Assembly (NCBI GenBank): GCA_019638455.1
Contig: JAHBTU010000003.1
Location: 682,001 to 746,000 of the forward strand
Direction: 5' to 3'
Length of the DNA: 64,000 nucleotides
Source: Saprospiraceae bacterium
GTDB lineage: Bacteria; Bacteroidota; Bacteroidia; Chitinophagales; Saprospiraceae
The position numbers and the translations under genes are program-made. Below the pieces are notes generated by a model, which was given only the letters and a program-made list of their open reading frames with translations, was not told the origin of the DNA and searched no databases. Shown here piece after piece: positions 51,688 to 60,926 of this stretch (position 1 is the stretch's first letter; the number at the start of each line of letters is the position of its first letter).

Positions 51688-52707
51688 TTACTTCAGGTTG
51701 AAGGCACCGGTGCCGACAAGGAATCCTTTGTTGTAAACTTCAACGGTGTACTTGCCTTTGGCGAAGTTTTGGCCGGGCTGCCAAGCGCCGCAGACGTTGG
51801 TTTCGCCGTTGTTGTATTGGCAAGAAGCTGTAGTGGTGTAGCGCACTTCTTGTTCTGCTCTCTTGTCGAGCGCCACGCCGGAGCCAAGGCTTTCGATAGC
51901 GAGGGGAGCGCCAGTCGGGTCCACGATGCGAATTTGGAACACTTCTTCACCGGCGGGGACCACTTCGTTCGGCTCGGTGGTGAAACAAATGTTGAGTTTG
52001 TCAACTTTGCCGGCACGCGACTTGGATTTTTCTTTGCCATTGTTGCGCACATCAACCGATTTGACGGTCACGTTTTTCACGCGAATCGCCGAGGCGATGT
52101 CCACTTTTTTGGATAATGCGGCGCGCTCTGTTTCGAGCTGTGTTTTTTCGGAAATCAAGGCAGCCTTTGCGGTGCTTTCTTCTTGCAGTCTGCTTGTGGT
52201 CTCGTTGAGCGAGGTGGAAAGCTGCTGGTTTTGTGTCGTCAATTGTGTGTTGGATTCCGTCAGGATACCAACTTGCTTTTTCAGGTCATCAATTTCGGCC
52301 AGATACTGATTTTTCTGGCGCTCAAAGCTAGCGAGGGCGCTCTGATAGTCCTTTTTGTTGCGGATAAGCCCTGCGATTTCGTTTTTCTGTGCTTCCAGCT
52401 GCTGGAGTTGCTCGTTGATTTTCGCGTCCAACTCGGCGTTGATGCCTTTTTGTTGTTCGAGTTGGGCTACTGCGTCATTGTAGCGAGCGTCGAGTTCGTT
52501 GAAAGCTTCTTTCTGTTGGGTGAGCTCCATGGTGGTGGCGCTCAGTTCTTTGCTTGTGTTGTATTTGCTAACCAACAAAAAGACGCACAGGCCGAGCAAC
52601 GCGGCGATGGCTACGCCCATAATCGTGGTCATACGCTTTTGGTTGTCGCCGTCATTGTTGCCGTAGTTCGGAGTCGTGGGCTGATTGAAATTGGTGGGTG
52701 TGCTCAT
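51688..52707 (-). CDS. Membrane-anchored coiled-coil protein
   Basis: 339 residues: short Asn-rich N-terminus, one membrane span (TIMGVAIAALLGLCVFLLV), a coiled coil of about 150 residues (KEAFNELDARYNDAVAQLEQ...), then a β-domain (ICFTTEPNEVVPAGEEVFQIRIVDPTGAPLA) that ends in VYNKGFLVGTGAFNLK. Known in Bacteroidota as a conserved hypothetical; the layout suggests a periplasmic or chromosome-linked structural role. The 351-base gap upstream (52708-53058) is A/T-rich with the promoter of the next gene at 53004. Confidence 0.75.
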   Translation of the reverse strand: MSTPTNFNQPTTPNYGNNDGDNQKRMTTIMGVAIAALLGLCVFLLVSKYNTSKELSATTMELTQQKEAFNELDARYNDAVAQLEQQKGINAELDAKINEQLQQLEAQKNEIAGLIRNKKDYQSALASFERQKNQYLAEIDDLKKQVGILTESNTQLTTQNQQLSTSLNETTSRLQEESTAKAALISEKTQLETERAALSKKVDIASAIRVKNVTVKSVDVRNNGKEKSKSRAGKVDKLNICFTTEPNEVVPAGEEVFQIRIVDPTGAPLAIESLGSGVALDKRAEQEVRYTTTASCQYNNGETNVCGAWQPGQNFAKGKYTVEVYNKGFLVGTGAFNLK

Positions 52708-53003
52708 GCTGAAAAAGTGTGATGAAAAGGTTTAACGTTAGAATGTGATGTCAAAATTTTCATCATAGGCTGTGCCGAAGAGTTGACTGCTTTTTTTTGT
52801 GCGAGTTGATACGAATGCGTTTTGCAAAGTCACCCATTAACCACCTTTCGTCGGGCTTTATTGCATTTTAGTCGGTCTCTTTTTCCAAAAATTTTTTGAA
52901 AATATATGATAAGCAATTGATTTTCAGCATTAAATTTTGGATAAAAAAGATTTGAAAAAAAATCGCCCCGGGGGTGGGTTTCGGAAGAGGGAAGGGGAAA
53001 CAC

Positions 53004-53011
53004 TATCTTTG
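53004..53011 (+). promoter_or_regulatory. -7 box of the exonuclease gene
   Basis: TATCTTTG; transcription would start near 53017, about 42 bases before the start codon. Confidence 0.6.
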
Positions 53012-53058
53012 CGCTCAACAAATTTTTCCGCGTTGCTCACGCCTCAACCTTACCTGCC

Positions 53059-53820
53059 ATGACGCTTTTGGATGCTTTCGACCTTTACAATATCCTTTTT
53101 CTCGACATCGAGACGGTGCCGGGCAAGCCTGACTTTGAGGAGCTGAGCGAGGAGATGCAGGAACTTTGGGGTGCCAAGTGTCGCGCCATCATGCGCAGGC
53201 CTGCCAGCGAGGAAATCGAGTATGACGAGATGGCTGAACTTTATCGGACTCGGGCGGGCATTTATTCGGAGTTTGGTAAGATTGTGTGCATCTCGGTGGG
53301 TATTCTGGCGCGAAATCCCGATAACGGCGAGCCGCTGCTGCGACTAAAGTCGTTTACCAATCATGTGGAGGCTGCTTTGCTCGACGATTTCTGCGAGCTG
53401 TTGAAAAAGCGTTTTGACAACCCCGACAAATTCGCGCTCTGCGGGCACAACATCAAAGAGTTCGACGTGCCGTACATCTGCCGACGAATGTTGCTCAACC
53501 AAATCGCTTTCCCAAGAATACTTGACATCGCCGGGAAAAAACCGTGGGAGACAAAACATCTGGTGGACACGATGGAAATGTGGAAGTTTGGCGACATCAA
53601 GAACTACACCTCGCTGCGTCTTTTGGCCGCGATTTTTGACTTCCCTTCTCCCAAAGATGACATGGACGGCTCTGATGTGGCTGGTGTCTATTGGGAAGAG
53701 CGCGATTTGGAGCGTATCGCTACCTACTGCGAAAAAGATGTGTTGGCAACCGTGCAGTTGTTTCTGAAAATGAAAAGGCTGCCGATACTCACGGAGGGGC
53801 AGGTGGTGTCGGTTAGATAA
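53059..53820 (+). CDS. DnaQ/PolB-like 3'-5' exonuclease
   Basis: 253 residues, RNase H-like fold. Exo I motif NILFLDIETVPG (D16, E18), Exo II CGHNIKEFDVPYICRR, and Exo III YCEKDVLATVQLFLK. It matches the predicted PolB-like 3'-5' exonuclease family of Bacteroidota, a stand-alone nuclease without polymerase. May act in repair. Stop is 22 bases before rpe. Confidence 0.88.
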   Translation: MTLLDAFDLYNILFLDIETVPGKPDFEELSEEMQELWGAKCRAIMRRPASEEIEYDEMAELYRTRAGIYSEFGKIVCISVGILARNPDNGEPLLRLKSFTNHVEAALLDDFCELLKKRFDNPDKFALCGHNIKEFDVPYICRRMLLNQIAFPRILDIAGKKPWETKHLVDTMEMWKFGDIKNYTSLRLLAAIFDFPSPKDDMDGSDVAGVYWEERDLERIATYCEKDVLATVQLFLKMKRLPILTEGQVVSVR

Positions 53821-53842
53821 ATTCCCGATATTTGCCCCCGTT

Positions 53843-54514
53843 ATGAGAAAACACTTGGTAGCTCCCTCCGTTTTGGCGGCTGATTTCACGCGCTTGGGCG
53901 AAGAGGTTGACATGGTGAACCGCAGCGAGGCCGACTGGTTTCATCTTGACGTGATGGATGGCCGCTTTGTTCCGAATATCACGTTCGGGATGTTCATCGT
54001 GGAAGCCATCGGCAAAATGGCGCACAAACCGCTTGATGTTCATCTGATGATTGTGGAGCCGGAAAAATACATCGAATCTTTCCGAAAGGCGGGCGCGCAC
54101 GTTATCACGGTTCACTACGAAGCCTGCCCGCACTTGCACCGCACGATACACCAAATCAAAGAAACGGGCGCTATGGCTGGCGTGGCGCTCAATCCGCACA
54201 CACCCGTCAGTCTGCTGGCAGATGTGATTGAGGACGTTGACCTTGTGTGTCTGATGTCGGTCAATCCGGGTTTTGGCGGCCAGAAGTTCATCTATCAGAG
54301 CTTGCCCAAGACGCGCCAACTTCGTGAGCTCATTGACACTCGCAACAGCAAGGCGCTCATCGAGATAGACGGTGGGGTGGGCTTGCAAAATGCCGAATCG
54401 CTCCTTCAAGCAGGCGCGGATGTGCTGGTGGCGGGCAGCAGTGTGTTCGCTGCGCAAGACCCACCCGCAACGATTCGAGCACTAAAAGCGTTTGAAGCAG
54501 AGTTCGATTTTTGA
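53843..54514 (+). CDS. rpe: Ribulose-phosphate 3-epimerase
   Basis: Interconverts ribulose 5-phosphate and xylulose 5-phosphate in the pentose phosphate pathway. The 223-residue TIM barrel has FHLDVMDGRFVPNITFG (catalytic Asp, metal His), LDVHLMIVEP, MSVNPGFGGQKFI, and IEIDGGVGLQNA with the second catalytic Asp. Standard length. Confidence 0.97.
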   Translation: MRKHLVAPSVLAADFTRLGEEVDMVNRSEADWFHLDVMDGRFVPNITFGMFIVEAIGKMAHKPLDVHLMIVEPEKYIESFRKAGAHVITVHYEACPHLHRTIHQIKETGAMAGVALNPHTPVSLLADVIEDVDLVCLMSVNPGFGGQKFIYQSLPKTRQLRELIDTRNSKALIEIDGGVGLQNAESLLQAGADVLVAGSSVFAAQDPPATIRALKAFEAEFDF

Positions 54515-54603
54515 TGGGGATTTGTTGGTCGTTGGTAGTTGATGGCTTTTTGAGTAGTGAAAATGGAAGTCTGACCATCCCCAAATCCCCAAACAAACAA
54601 CCC
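54513..54603. repeat. Complementary array pair between rpe and lptF/G
   Basis: Left arm 54513-54545 (atggggatttgttggtcgtt...) pairs with right arm 54574-54603 (gaccatccccaaatccccaa...). The left arm begins inside the rpe stop and the right arm ends three bases before the lptF/G start. Confidence 0.75.
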
Positions 54604-54606
54604 ACC

Positions 54607-56202
54607 ATGAAGAAGATTGATAAACTGCTAATGAAGAGCTTCGTTGGGCCATTCGCGGTGTCGTTTGGCATCGCGCTTTTTGTGCTCATCATGCAGTTTC
54701 TGTGGCTTTATATTGACGATATTGCGGGCAAGGGCGTGAGCATTTTCATCATGCTGGAGCTCATTGGCTACCTCTCGATTTCTACTTTCCCGATGGCGCT
54801 CCCGATTGCGATACTGATTGCCTCGGTGATGGTGATGGGCAATTTGGCCGAACGCTACGAGTTGTCGAGCATGAAGTCTGCGGGTGTGCCGTTGATTCGC
54901 ATCATGCGGGGGCTGATAATTTGGGCGGCAGCCACAGCGGTGTTTTCATACCTCTGCTCGGATGTCATCATTCCCTATTCCAACTTGAAGTTCAAATCGC
55001 GGCTCACCGATATTCGCCGACAAAAACCGGCATTGGCGCTCGAAAAAGGGATTTTTAATGAAGATTTTCGGCAGTTCGTCATTCGCATCGGCGACAAAGC
55101 CCGCGACGGGGAAACCATCAGCGATGTGATGATAGAAGACCAAACCAACCCGGGCAGAATTAACTTCAACCAGATACTTGCGGACAGCGGCCAAATGTAC
55201 ACCACCGCCGACCGACGCTTTTTCGTGATGAATCTGTTCAACGGTACCCAATATCAAGAGCCGGGCACTCAGGGTGGGGGGGGGCAAAAACAGAAATACC
55301 CGTTCGTGCGCACCAATTTCAAATCGTGGACGAAGGTGTGGGACATGAAAGAGTTTGAATTGGTGCGGTCGGACGAGGAGCGGTATAGCACCAATCGGTC
55401 TATGCTGAGCATGAACCAATTGCGCTCTATGATTGATTCGCTTGACCGCTCCATGCATAGCTATCGGATTTCTATTGCCGAAGACCTGCTGTTTCAGCTG
55501 AAGCGCCAGCCCATGAAGCCTCCCAAACCTGTTGTAAAGGACACCACCGCGCAAAAAGAGGCAACCTCCGATGCGCAATCGCACTCCCCGACCATCATTC
55601 AATCGGCAAAAAACAAAATCGCCATACAGACAGCAACGCCCGATGCTCGGCGCAACCCCGAAGTGCCCGAACAAGAACTGACGCGCCCGCTCACGGAGTA
55701 CAAGTTCTTCTACGAGACGTTCAAGCCCGAAGACCGCCCCGGCGTTTTGAGAGAGGCGGTGAATCGGGCCAAAGCCAGCATGACTTCGGTGGAAACCCGC
55801 AAGGCACAGGTGGAAAATCGCCGGTTGGATTGGGTAAAAACAGGGTACGAACTCTACATCAAATACAGTTTTGCGCTGGTTTGTTTTATCTTCTTGTTCA
55901 TCGGCGCGCCCATGGGGGCCATCATCCGCAAGGGTGGTTTTGGGTACCCCATATTAGTGTCCATCATCTTTTTCGTCACGTTCATCATGCTCACCATCTT
56001 GTGTAGGAAATTGGCGGAAGGGAACATCATGTCGCCTTTCATGGCGGCGATGGTGCCTTGCATCGTGCTCGTCCCGATAGGGGTGTATCTGACGCGCAAG
56101 GCGATGAACGATTCGCAAATGTTCAGTACTGACCGAATTGACCGTTGGATGCTCCTGTTGCGCAATCGTTGGCAAAAACAAAAAATGGCTAAAACGGCAT
56201 GA
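54607..56202 (+). CDS. LptF/LptG-family permease
   Basis: 531 residues. Part of the LptB2FG exporter that lifts LPS to the outer membrane. The N-terminus MKKIDKLLMKSFVGPFAVSF and the three spans before the β-jellyroll, then three C-terminal spans (ALVCFIFLFIGAPMGAIIRKGGFGYP), are diagnostic. The β-jellyroll carries a long insertion with low-complexity KPPKPVVKDTTAQKEATS. The longer frame upstream is array translation. Its end overlaps the PAP2 start by four bases. Confidence 0.92.
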   Translation: MKKIDKLLMKSFVGPFAVSFGIALFVLIMQFLWLYIDDIAGKGVSIFIMLELIGYLSISTFPMALPIAILIASVMVMGNLAERYELSSMKSAGVPLIRIMRGLIIWAAATAVFSYLCSDVIIPYSNLKFKSRLTDIRRQKPALALEKGIFNEDFRQFVIRIGDKARDGETISDVMIEDQTNPGRINFNQILADSGQMYTTADRRFFVMNLFNGTQYQEPGTQGGGGQKQKYPFVRTNFKSWTKVWDMKEFELVRSDEERYSTNRSMLSMNQLRSMIDSLDRSMHSYRISIAEDLLFQLKRQPMKPPKPVVKDTTAQKEATSDAQSHSPTIIQSAKNKIAIQTATPDARRNPEVPEQELTRPLTEYKFFYETFKPEDRPGVLREAVNRAKASMTSVETRKAQVENRRLDWVKTGYELYIKYSFALVCFIFLFIGAPMGAIIRKGGFGYPILVSIIFFVTFIMLTILCRKLAEGNIMSPFMAAMVPCIVLVPIGVYLTRKAMNDSQMFSTDRIDRWMLLLRNRWQKQKMAKTA

Positions 56203-56855
56203 AGAGCATTTGGGACAATTCTTGGTTTTTGATACCGACTTTGCTGTTTTTCAATGTAGGGCTGTTGCTTGCGTACTATTTGCCTTATGGCAACGAGATT
56301 CTTTATCTGAACACTCTGCGCCGCGAGCCTTTCAGCTCCATTTTCCAATTCATAACCCGTTTGGGCGAAGCCTATGCCTTCTTCGCGTTCGGCATAGCAG
56401 CGCTTTTTTGGCGCTACCGCTACGCTGTTCTCATTGCGCTCGCGGGGCTTGTCACTATTCCGACCGCCTATTTTGTCAAGGAGTCCTTTGGCACTGACCG
56501 CCCTATCACTTATTTCCGCAACCATAACATGGAGGATGCGCTCATCACCGTTCCGGGCGTGATATTGAACGCAGGCCAAACGAGTTTTCCCTCCGGGCAC
56601 ACAATGGCGGCGTTTGCGCTGTATAGCTTGCTGGCGCTGTTCGTCGGTCAAGAGCATCGCCGTTGGGGGCTGGCGTTGGCCTTATTGGCTGCTTTGGTCG
56701 GAGTGTCGCGCGTGTTTTTGGCACAACACTTTTTGGCCGACGTGCTCGCGGGGGCTGCGCTTGGGCTACTGGTGGGTTGGGCGGTGTGGCGATTGGACCA
56801 GACCCCTTTTTTTCAAGAAAAAAGATTGTTGGACGGGCGCATTAAGGTGGGCTGA
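56199..56855 (+). CDS. PAP2-family membrane phosphatase
   Basis: 218 residues, six spans. Phosphatase triad: KESFGTDRP (K94, R101), PSGH (131-134, His134) and SRVFLAQHFLAD (R171, His177, D181). Likely acts on undecaprenyl pyrophosphate, lipid A or phosphatidate. Translationally coupled to lptF/G by the ATGA overlap, which suits an envelope role. Confidence 0.92.
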   Translation: MKSIWDNSWFLIPTLLFFNVGLLLAYYLPYGNEILYLNTLRREPFSSIFQFITRLGEAYAFFAFGIAALFWRYRYAVLIALAGLVTIPTAYFVKESFGTDRPITYFRNHNMEDALITVPGVILNAGQTSFPSGHTMAAFALYSLLALFVGQEHRRWGLALALLAALVGVSRVFLAQHFLADVLAGAALGLLVGWAVWRLDQTPFFQEKRLLDGRIKVG

Positions 56856-56908
56856 CTACGGAGAAGCGACTTTTCTCAAGCTGATGAAAACGTCGTTCGT
56901 TTTGCGGT

Positions 56909-57805
56909 TCAAAGCCGAACTTTTAAAAAACGCAGCACGCCTTCCCAGTCGTCGGGCTGGAAAATTTCCCATGCGCCATGTTTTCTGAACCAAGTCGCCT
57001 GACGCTTGGCATAGTTGCGCGTGTGTTGCTTGATTTTGCCCACCGCTTCCTCGCGGGATATTTTGCCATCAAAAAAGTCGAACCACTCCTCGTAGCCGAC
57101 CGTGTGCAGGGCGGGTCGCGCTCGCAAGTGAAAAAGCCCGCGCGCCTCTGCCTCCAAGCCCGCAGCTACCATGGCATCCACACGCGCCTCGATGCGGGCG
57201 TAGAGCAAGGGGCGAGGCAATTCCAGCAACAGATATATGGGGTTGAAAGCGCGAGGTTTTTTTTCATGGCCGAGAAATGCCGAATAGGGGGCACGAGTCT
57301 CCCAGCAGACTTCCAACGCACGGCGCAATCGCGCTGGGTTTTGTTTGTCCACTTTTTCAAAATAGGTGGGGTCGCGCTGTGCCAGTTCGGCTTGAAGCCA
57401 AGCTAGGCCACCTGTTCGGATGCCTGCTTCCACTTGTTTTTTTGTTTCGGCTGAAACGTCGGGGAAGGCATCCAATCCCTCGCACACGGCCCGCAGGTAA
57501 AGCCCCGAACCGCCCACGAGCACGGCCACGTCTTTTTCGGAATAAATTTTTCCCAAAACCCGCAGCGCCTCCCGCTCGAAGTCGCCCACGCTAAAATCAT
57601 CGGTCACGTCGAGCGTATCAACGAAATGATGTCGCACGGCGGCCAGTTCGGCTGGGCTGGGCTTGGCCGTGCCGATGTTCATTTCCCGGTAAAATTGGCG
57701 ACTGTCGGCAGAGAGTATCTCCGTGCCCAAATGCTGCGCCACCTTGATGGCGAGGGCGGTTTTGCCGGTAGCTGTGGCGCCGCCAATGACGATGAGGTGT
57801 TTCAT
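56909..57805 (-). CDS. miaA: tRNA dimethylallyltransferase
   Basis: Isopentenylates A37 of tRNAs that read UNN codons. 298 residues with P-loop GGATATGKTALA, the conserved LSADSRQFYREMNIGTAKPS, VDTLDVTDDFSVGDFER, and VGGSGLYLRAVCEGLD. Complete and typical. Convergent with PAP2. Confidence 0.97.
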   Translation of the reverse strand: MKHLIVIGGATATGKTALAIKVAQHLGTEILSADSRQFYREMNIGTAKPSPAELAAVRHHFVDTLDVTDDFSVGDFEREALRVLGKIYSEKDVAVLVGGSGLYLRAVCEGLDAFPDVSAETKKQVEAGIRTGGLAWLQAELAQRDPTYFEKVDKQNPARLRRALEVCWETRAPYSAFLGHEKKPRAFNPIYLLLELPRPLLYARIEARVDAMVAAGLEAEARGLFHLRARPALHTVGYEEWFDFFDGKISREEAVGKIKQHTRNYAKRQATWFRKHGAWEIFQPDDWEGVLRFLKVRL

Positions 57806-57959
57806 CCCGCGAGGGTCCGTGGTTAGTGTCGTGTTGTCGGTTTATTGACGATGCGAGGTGTAAAATTATGAGCGCCCAATTGGAAGGGGCTTATTTTCGC
57901 CGCAAAAATCAAGTCTATTCCCCAGCCGACCAACCTAAACCGCACAAGCAGCAAGATAG

Positions 57960-59261
57960 ATGAAGTTTAGTTTGCGCCATCAAAGCACGGGCAAGGTGTA
58001 TCCCTATTTGGTGCCTCTCGGAGGGCATTCGATGTTTATTGGCTTCATGCGCAAGGTGCATGTGAACAACCGCCACGGCGTGCCGTCCGACCGTCCGGTA
58101 TTGTTGGCCGCCAATCATCCCACGGCTTTTCTCGACCCTTTTTTGCTTTGCACTTTTCTCGACCCGCCTATCTACAACATGACGCGGGGCGACATTTTCG
58201 CAAAACCCTTCTTTCGCAAGATGTTGCAAAGCATCAACATGTTCCCTGTTTTTCGCGTGCGCGACGGCTACACGGGGCGCGACCGCAACGACGAGGTGTT
58301 TGAGTATTGTGTTGACAAACTTTACCATCGGCGCGTGGTGACGATTTATGTGGAAGGCGAGCACCATTTGGAAAAAAAGGTGCGCCCCGTGCAAAAAGGC
58401 ATCGCCCGCATCGCCTTCGCCGCCTTCGAGCGCCACCAGCTCGACGACCTGCAAATCATCCCGGCGGGTTGCAATTATGTTTTTGGCGACCGCCCGCGCG
58501 AGGAGGCAATGGTCAATATAGGCCAGCCGATTCTTGTCAAAGACTACTGGGACGATTATCAACGCGACCCCGCCGGCACGATACAGCGTCTTTGCAAAGA
58601 TGTGGAAATCGCCCTGCAATCGGTTTGCTACCACATTGAGCACGACAGCGACGCGCTGCTGGCCGAGCAACTCCTCACGCTCCACCGCAGCGCCCACCCT
58701 GAGGCTCCGCTGCCCATATATGCGTTCAACAGCCGTCGTTTCGCGGCGGAAAAATCTGTGCTCGACCGCCTCAACGCGCTGCCTTCAGACGAGAAAAATG
58801 CACTCCGCGAACGCGCCGCCCCATATTTTTCCGCGCTCGAAAAGGCTGGCTTGGACGACGCGGCATTGGTCAACCCGCAATGGGGCAATGGGTGGTGGCT
58901 GTTGTTTTTAGTGGTCGGGTTCGCGCCGTGGCTGCTCGGCTACCTGAGCAGTTGGCCGCTTGTCCATATCATTCGAACCATCGCGGATAAAAAAGTCAAG
59001 AAGCGCGAGTTTTACAGCAGCGTTCGCATCGGTTTGGGACTGCTGCTTGGCACACCTTATTATTTACTGCTTGTGCTGCCTTTTTTGCTCACGGGCCGCC
59101 CCGCATGGATTGCGCTTGGGCTGATGTTGCCGCTGTTGGGGTGGTTCGCGCAGTTTTACATGGATATGTGGAAACGCTGGCGAGCGGCACGCAGGGCGCT
59201 GACGCACAAACAACGGGACGCGCTGCTGGCGCAAAGGGCTGCTATACTTCCTCCAAAATGA
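57960..59261 (+). CDS. PlsC-family acyltransferase
   Basis: 433 residues. The acyltransferase signature H-x4-D is NHPTAFLD (H53, D59). The usual PEGTRS motif is altered to VEGEHHLEKKVRPVQKG, so the acceptor may not be plain lysophosphatidate. A C-terminal membrane domain of about four spans (LLFLVVGFAPWLLGYLSSWP and others) follows. Probably makes membrane phospholipid or an aminolipid. Its 3' end overlaps bshC by 20 bases on the opposite strand. Confidence 0.88.
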   Translation: MKFSLRHQSTGKVYPYLVPLGGHSMFIGFMRKVHVNNRHGVPSDRPVLLAANHPTAFLDPFLLCTFLDPPIYNMTRGDIFAKPFFRKMLQSINMFPVFRVRDGYTGRDRNDEVFEYCVDKLYHRRVVTIYVEGEHHLEKKVRPVQKGIARIAFAAFERHQLDDLQIIPAGCNYVFGDRPREEAMVNIGQPILVKDYWDDYQRDPAGTIQRLCKDVEIALQSVCYHIEHDSDALLAEQLLTLHRSAHPEAPLPIYAFNSRRFAAEKSVLDRLNALPSDEKNALRERAAPYFSALEKAGLDDAALVNPQWGNGWWLLFLVVGFAPWLLGYLSSWPLVHIIRTIADKKVKKREFYSSVRIGLGLLLGTPYYLLLVLPFLLTGRPAWIALGLMLPLLGWFAQFYMDMWKRWRAARRALTHKQRDALLAQRAAILPPK

Positions 59262-60849
59262 CCATGCCAGCGTCAAACGGTGCCAGATTCGCCTTCAAGG
59301 TCTCGATGAATCCTTCTCCGTATTTCAGCCAATAGGGCATGAAGTTGTCGTGGCGCTCCTGCAATCCGCCGCCCGGAAAAAGTTTTTCCTTCAAAGCCCG
59401 AATCTGGTTGATTGTCACCTCGTGCTTTTGTTTTTCGGCGCGGACAAGGCGACCCTGCCAGTGTTCCAGACCGCTCACGGCTTTCGCCTCATCGGCGCGC
59501 ACCGCCTTTTCCAATGTTGGGTCAATAGCGGTGGCTTTGGCTGCCAGCCGCTCAAAAACGCGGCGCAACTCGTTGGCCTCCTCCGTAAGGCTCACCTCCA
59601 CCGCCGCATTTTTTTCCACAAAACTCCGCACGAGAGTGTCCGTGTCCTCAAAAAAATCGGCGGGCGAAAAGCCGAATTTTCGCAGCTTTTTCTTTGCGTC
59701 GCGGTCGAGCCAAAGCACGGAGTGGCGGCGTATCAGGGCTGGGAAAGGCGCCCCAAAATGCTCGAAGACCGCTTTTCGCTCCAGCCAGTAAGCCAGTTCG
59801 CCGCCGCCGCCGACGTAGGCGAGATTGGGCAAAATCATTTCTTGAAACAAGGGGCGCAGCACCACGTTGGGGCTAAATCGCTCAGGGTGCGCTTCCACCG
59901 TCGAGAGCATTTCTTTTTCGGAAAAAACGAGCGAGGTGTTCAGGACTTTGAAAACGTCGCCTTCCCGAACGATGCGCTCCCGCTGCCCCGGCACCATGTA
60001 GAAAAGGTTGATTTCGCGGGGCGTGGCTTGGGTCTTGAAGCCTAATTCGTTGAGCAGTGCGGTAGTCTCGTTGACCAGTCGAAAACAGGGTTGCTCCAGC
60101 AATTCGGCTTTCAACACGGGAGCAAAATGCTGTTTGAGGCGGGGAACGTTCATGTTTAGCACCACCAATCCATAGCGTCCAAACAGATGGTGGAGCATGG
60201 CCTGTGTCGCTGCTGCGATGGTGGGGCTTTGCGTGTAGGCGCGTTCGATGGTCGCAAAAAGTGCCGCCGCTGCCTCGCTTTCGCCCAAGATGGTTTTCAG
60301 CTCCGCCAAAACAGGCGCGAGCGAGGCAGTGCCCATGCTGCCCACAGCGCCTTGCTCATTGGTTTGCCATTCTATCTTTTTTCCAAAAAGATGGATGGTG
60401 TTCAGTTCCTCCAAGTCGTGGTCTTCGCTACCGAGCACAAACACAGGCACGATAGGATGGCCGGTTTTTTCGGCAACGGCTTCCGCGAGATTGATGGTGG
60501 TCAGCGCCTTGTAGAGAAAATACAACGGGCCGAGAAACAGGCTTGGTTGGTGGGCGGTCGTGATGCTGAAGGTGTTGGCGTTGGCCAGCGCCGTGATGTT
60601 CTCCGACACTTTGGGCTGAGTTGGCAAACCGTGGTATTGCTCCCGCAGCACTTCCTGAAGCGAGGCACGGGGGTAGGGTCTTGCTTTTCGTTCGGCGATA
60701 ATCGCCTCAAAAGCATTCATTTCGGGCAGATGTTGGTAAAATGGCCGAAGCGAAGCGTCGCCCGTGCTATACGCCACATCCGTCTTCGACAATTGTGGGA
60801 TTTCTTGAAAGGGGATGAGTGTTTTGTGCATTTGAAAGGTATGTTCCAT
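59242..60849 (-). CDS. bshC: BshC, bacillithiol cysteine-adding enzyme
   Basis: 535 residues from ATG 60849. ITTAHQPSLFLGPLYFLYKA and VPVFVLGSEDHDLEELN are BshC signatures; the C-terminal half has the GGGGELAYWLERKAVFEHF region and a long coiled coil. The enzyme adds cysteine to GlcN-malate to finish bacillithiol. BshA/BshB are not in this window. Length matches the Bacteroidota family. Confidence 0.92.
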   Translation of the reverse strand: MEHTFQMHKTLIPFQEIPQLSKTDVAYSTGDASLRPFYQHLPEMNAFEAIIAERKARPYPRASLQEVLREQYHGLPTQPKVSENITALANANTFSITTAHQPSLFLGPLYFLYKALTTINLAEAVAEKTGHPIVPVFVLGSEDHDLEELNTIHLFGKKIEWQTNEQGAVGSMGTASLAPVLAELKTILGESEAAAALFATIERAYTQSPTIAAATQAMLHHLFGRYGLVVLNMNVPRLKQHFAPVLKAELLEQPCFRLVNETTALLNELGFKTQATPREINLFYMVPGQRERIVREGDVFKVLNTSLVFSEKEMLSTVEAHPERFSPNVVLRPLFQEMILPNLAYVGGGGELAYWLERKAVFEHFGAPFPALIRRHSVLWLDRDAKKKLRKFGFSPADFFEDTDTLVRSFVEKNAAVEVSLTEEANELRRVFERLAAKATAIDPTLEKAVRADEAKAVSGLEHWQGRLVRAEKQKHEVTINQIRALKEKLFPGGGLQERHDNFMPYWLKYGEGFIETLKANLAPFDAGMVILEEV

Positions 60850-60926
60850 TGAGACCGATTGTTTTCGTTTGTCTCGGTTTTTCGATGGTTGGTTTATGGA
60901 GCAGAACAGTGTTCGGGCGCTGCCAG

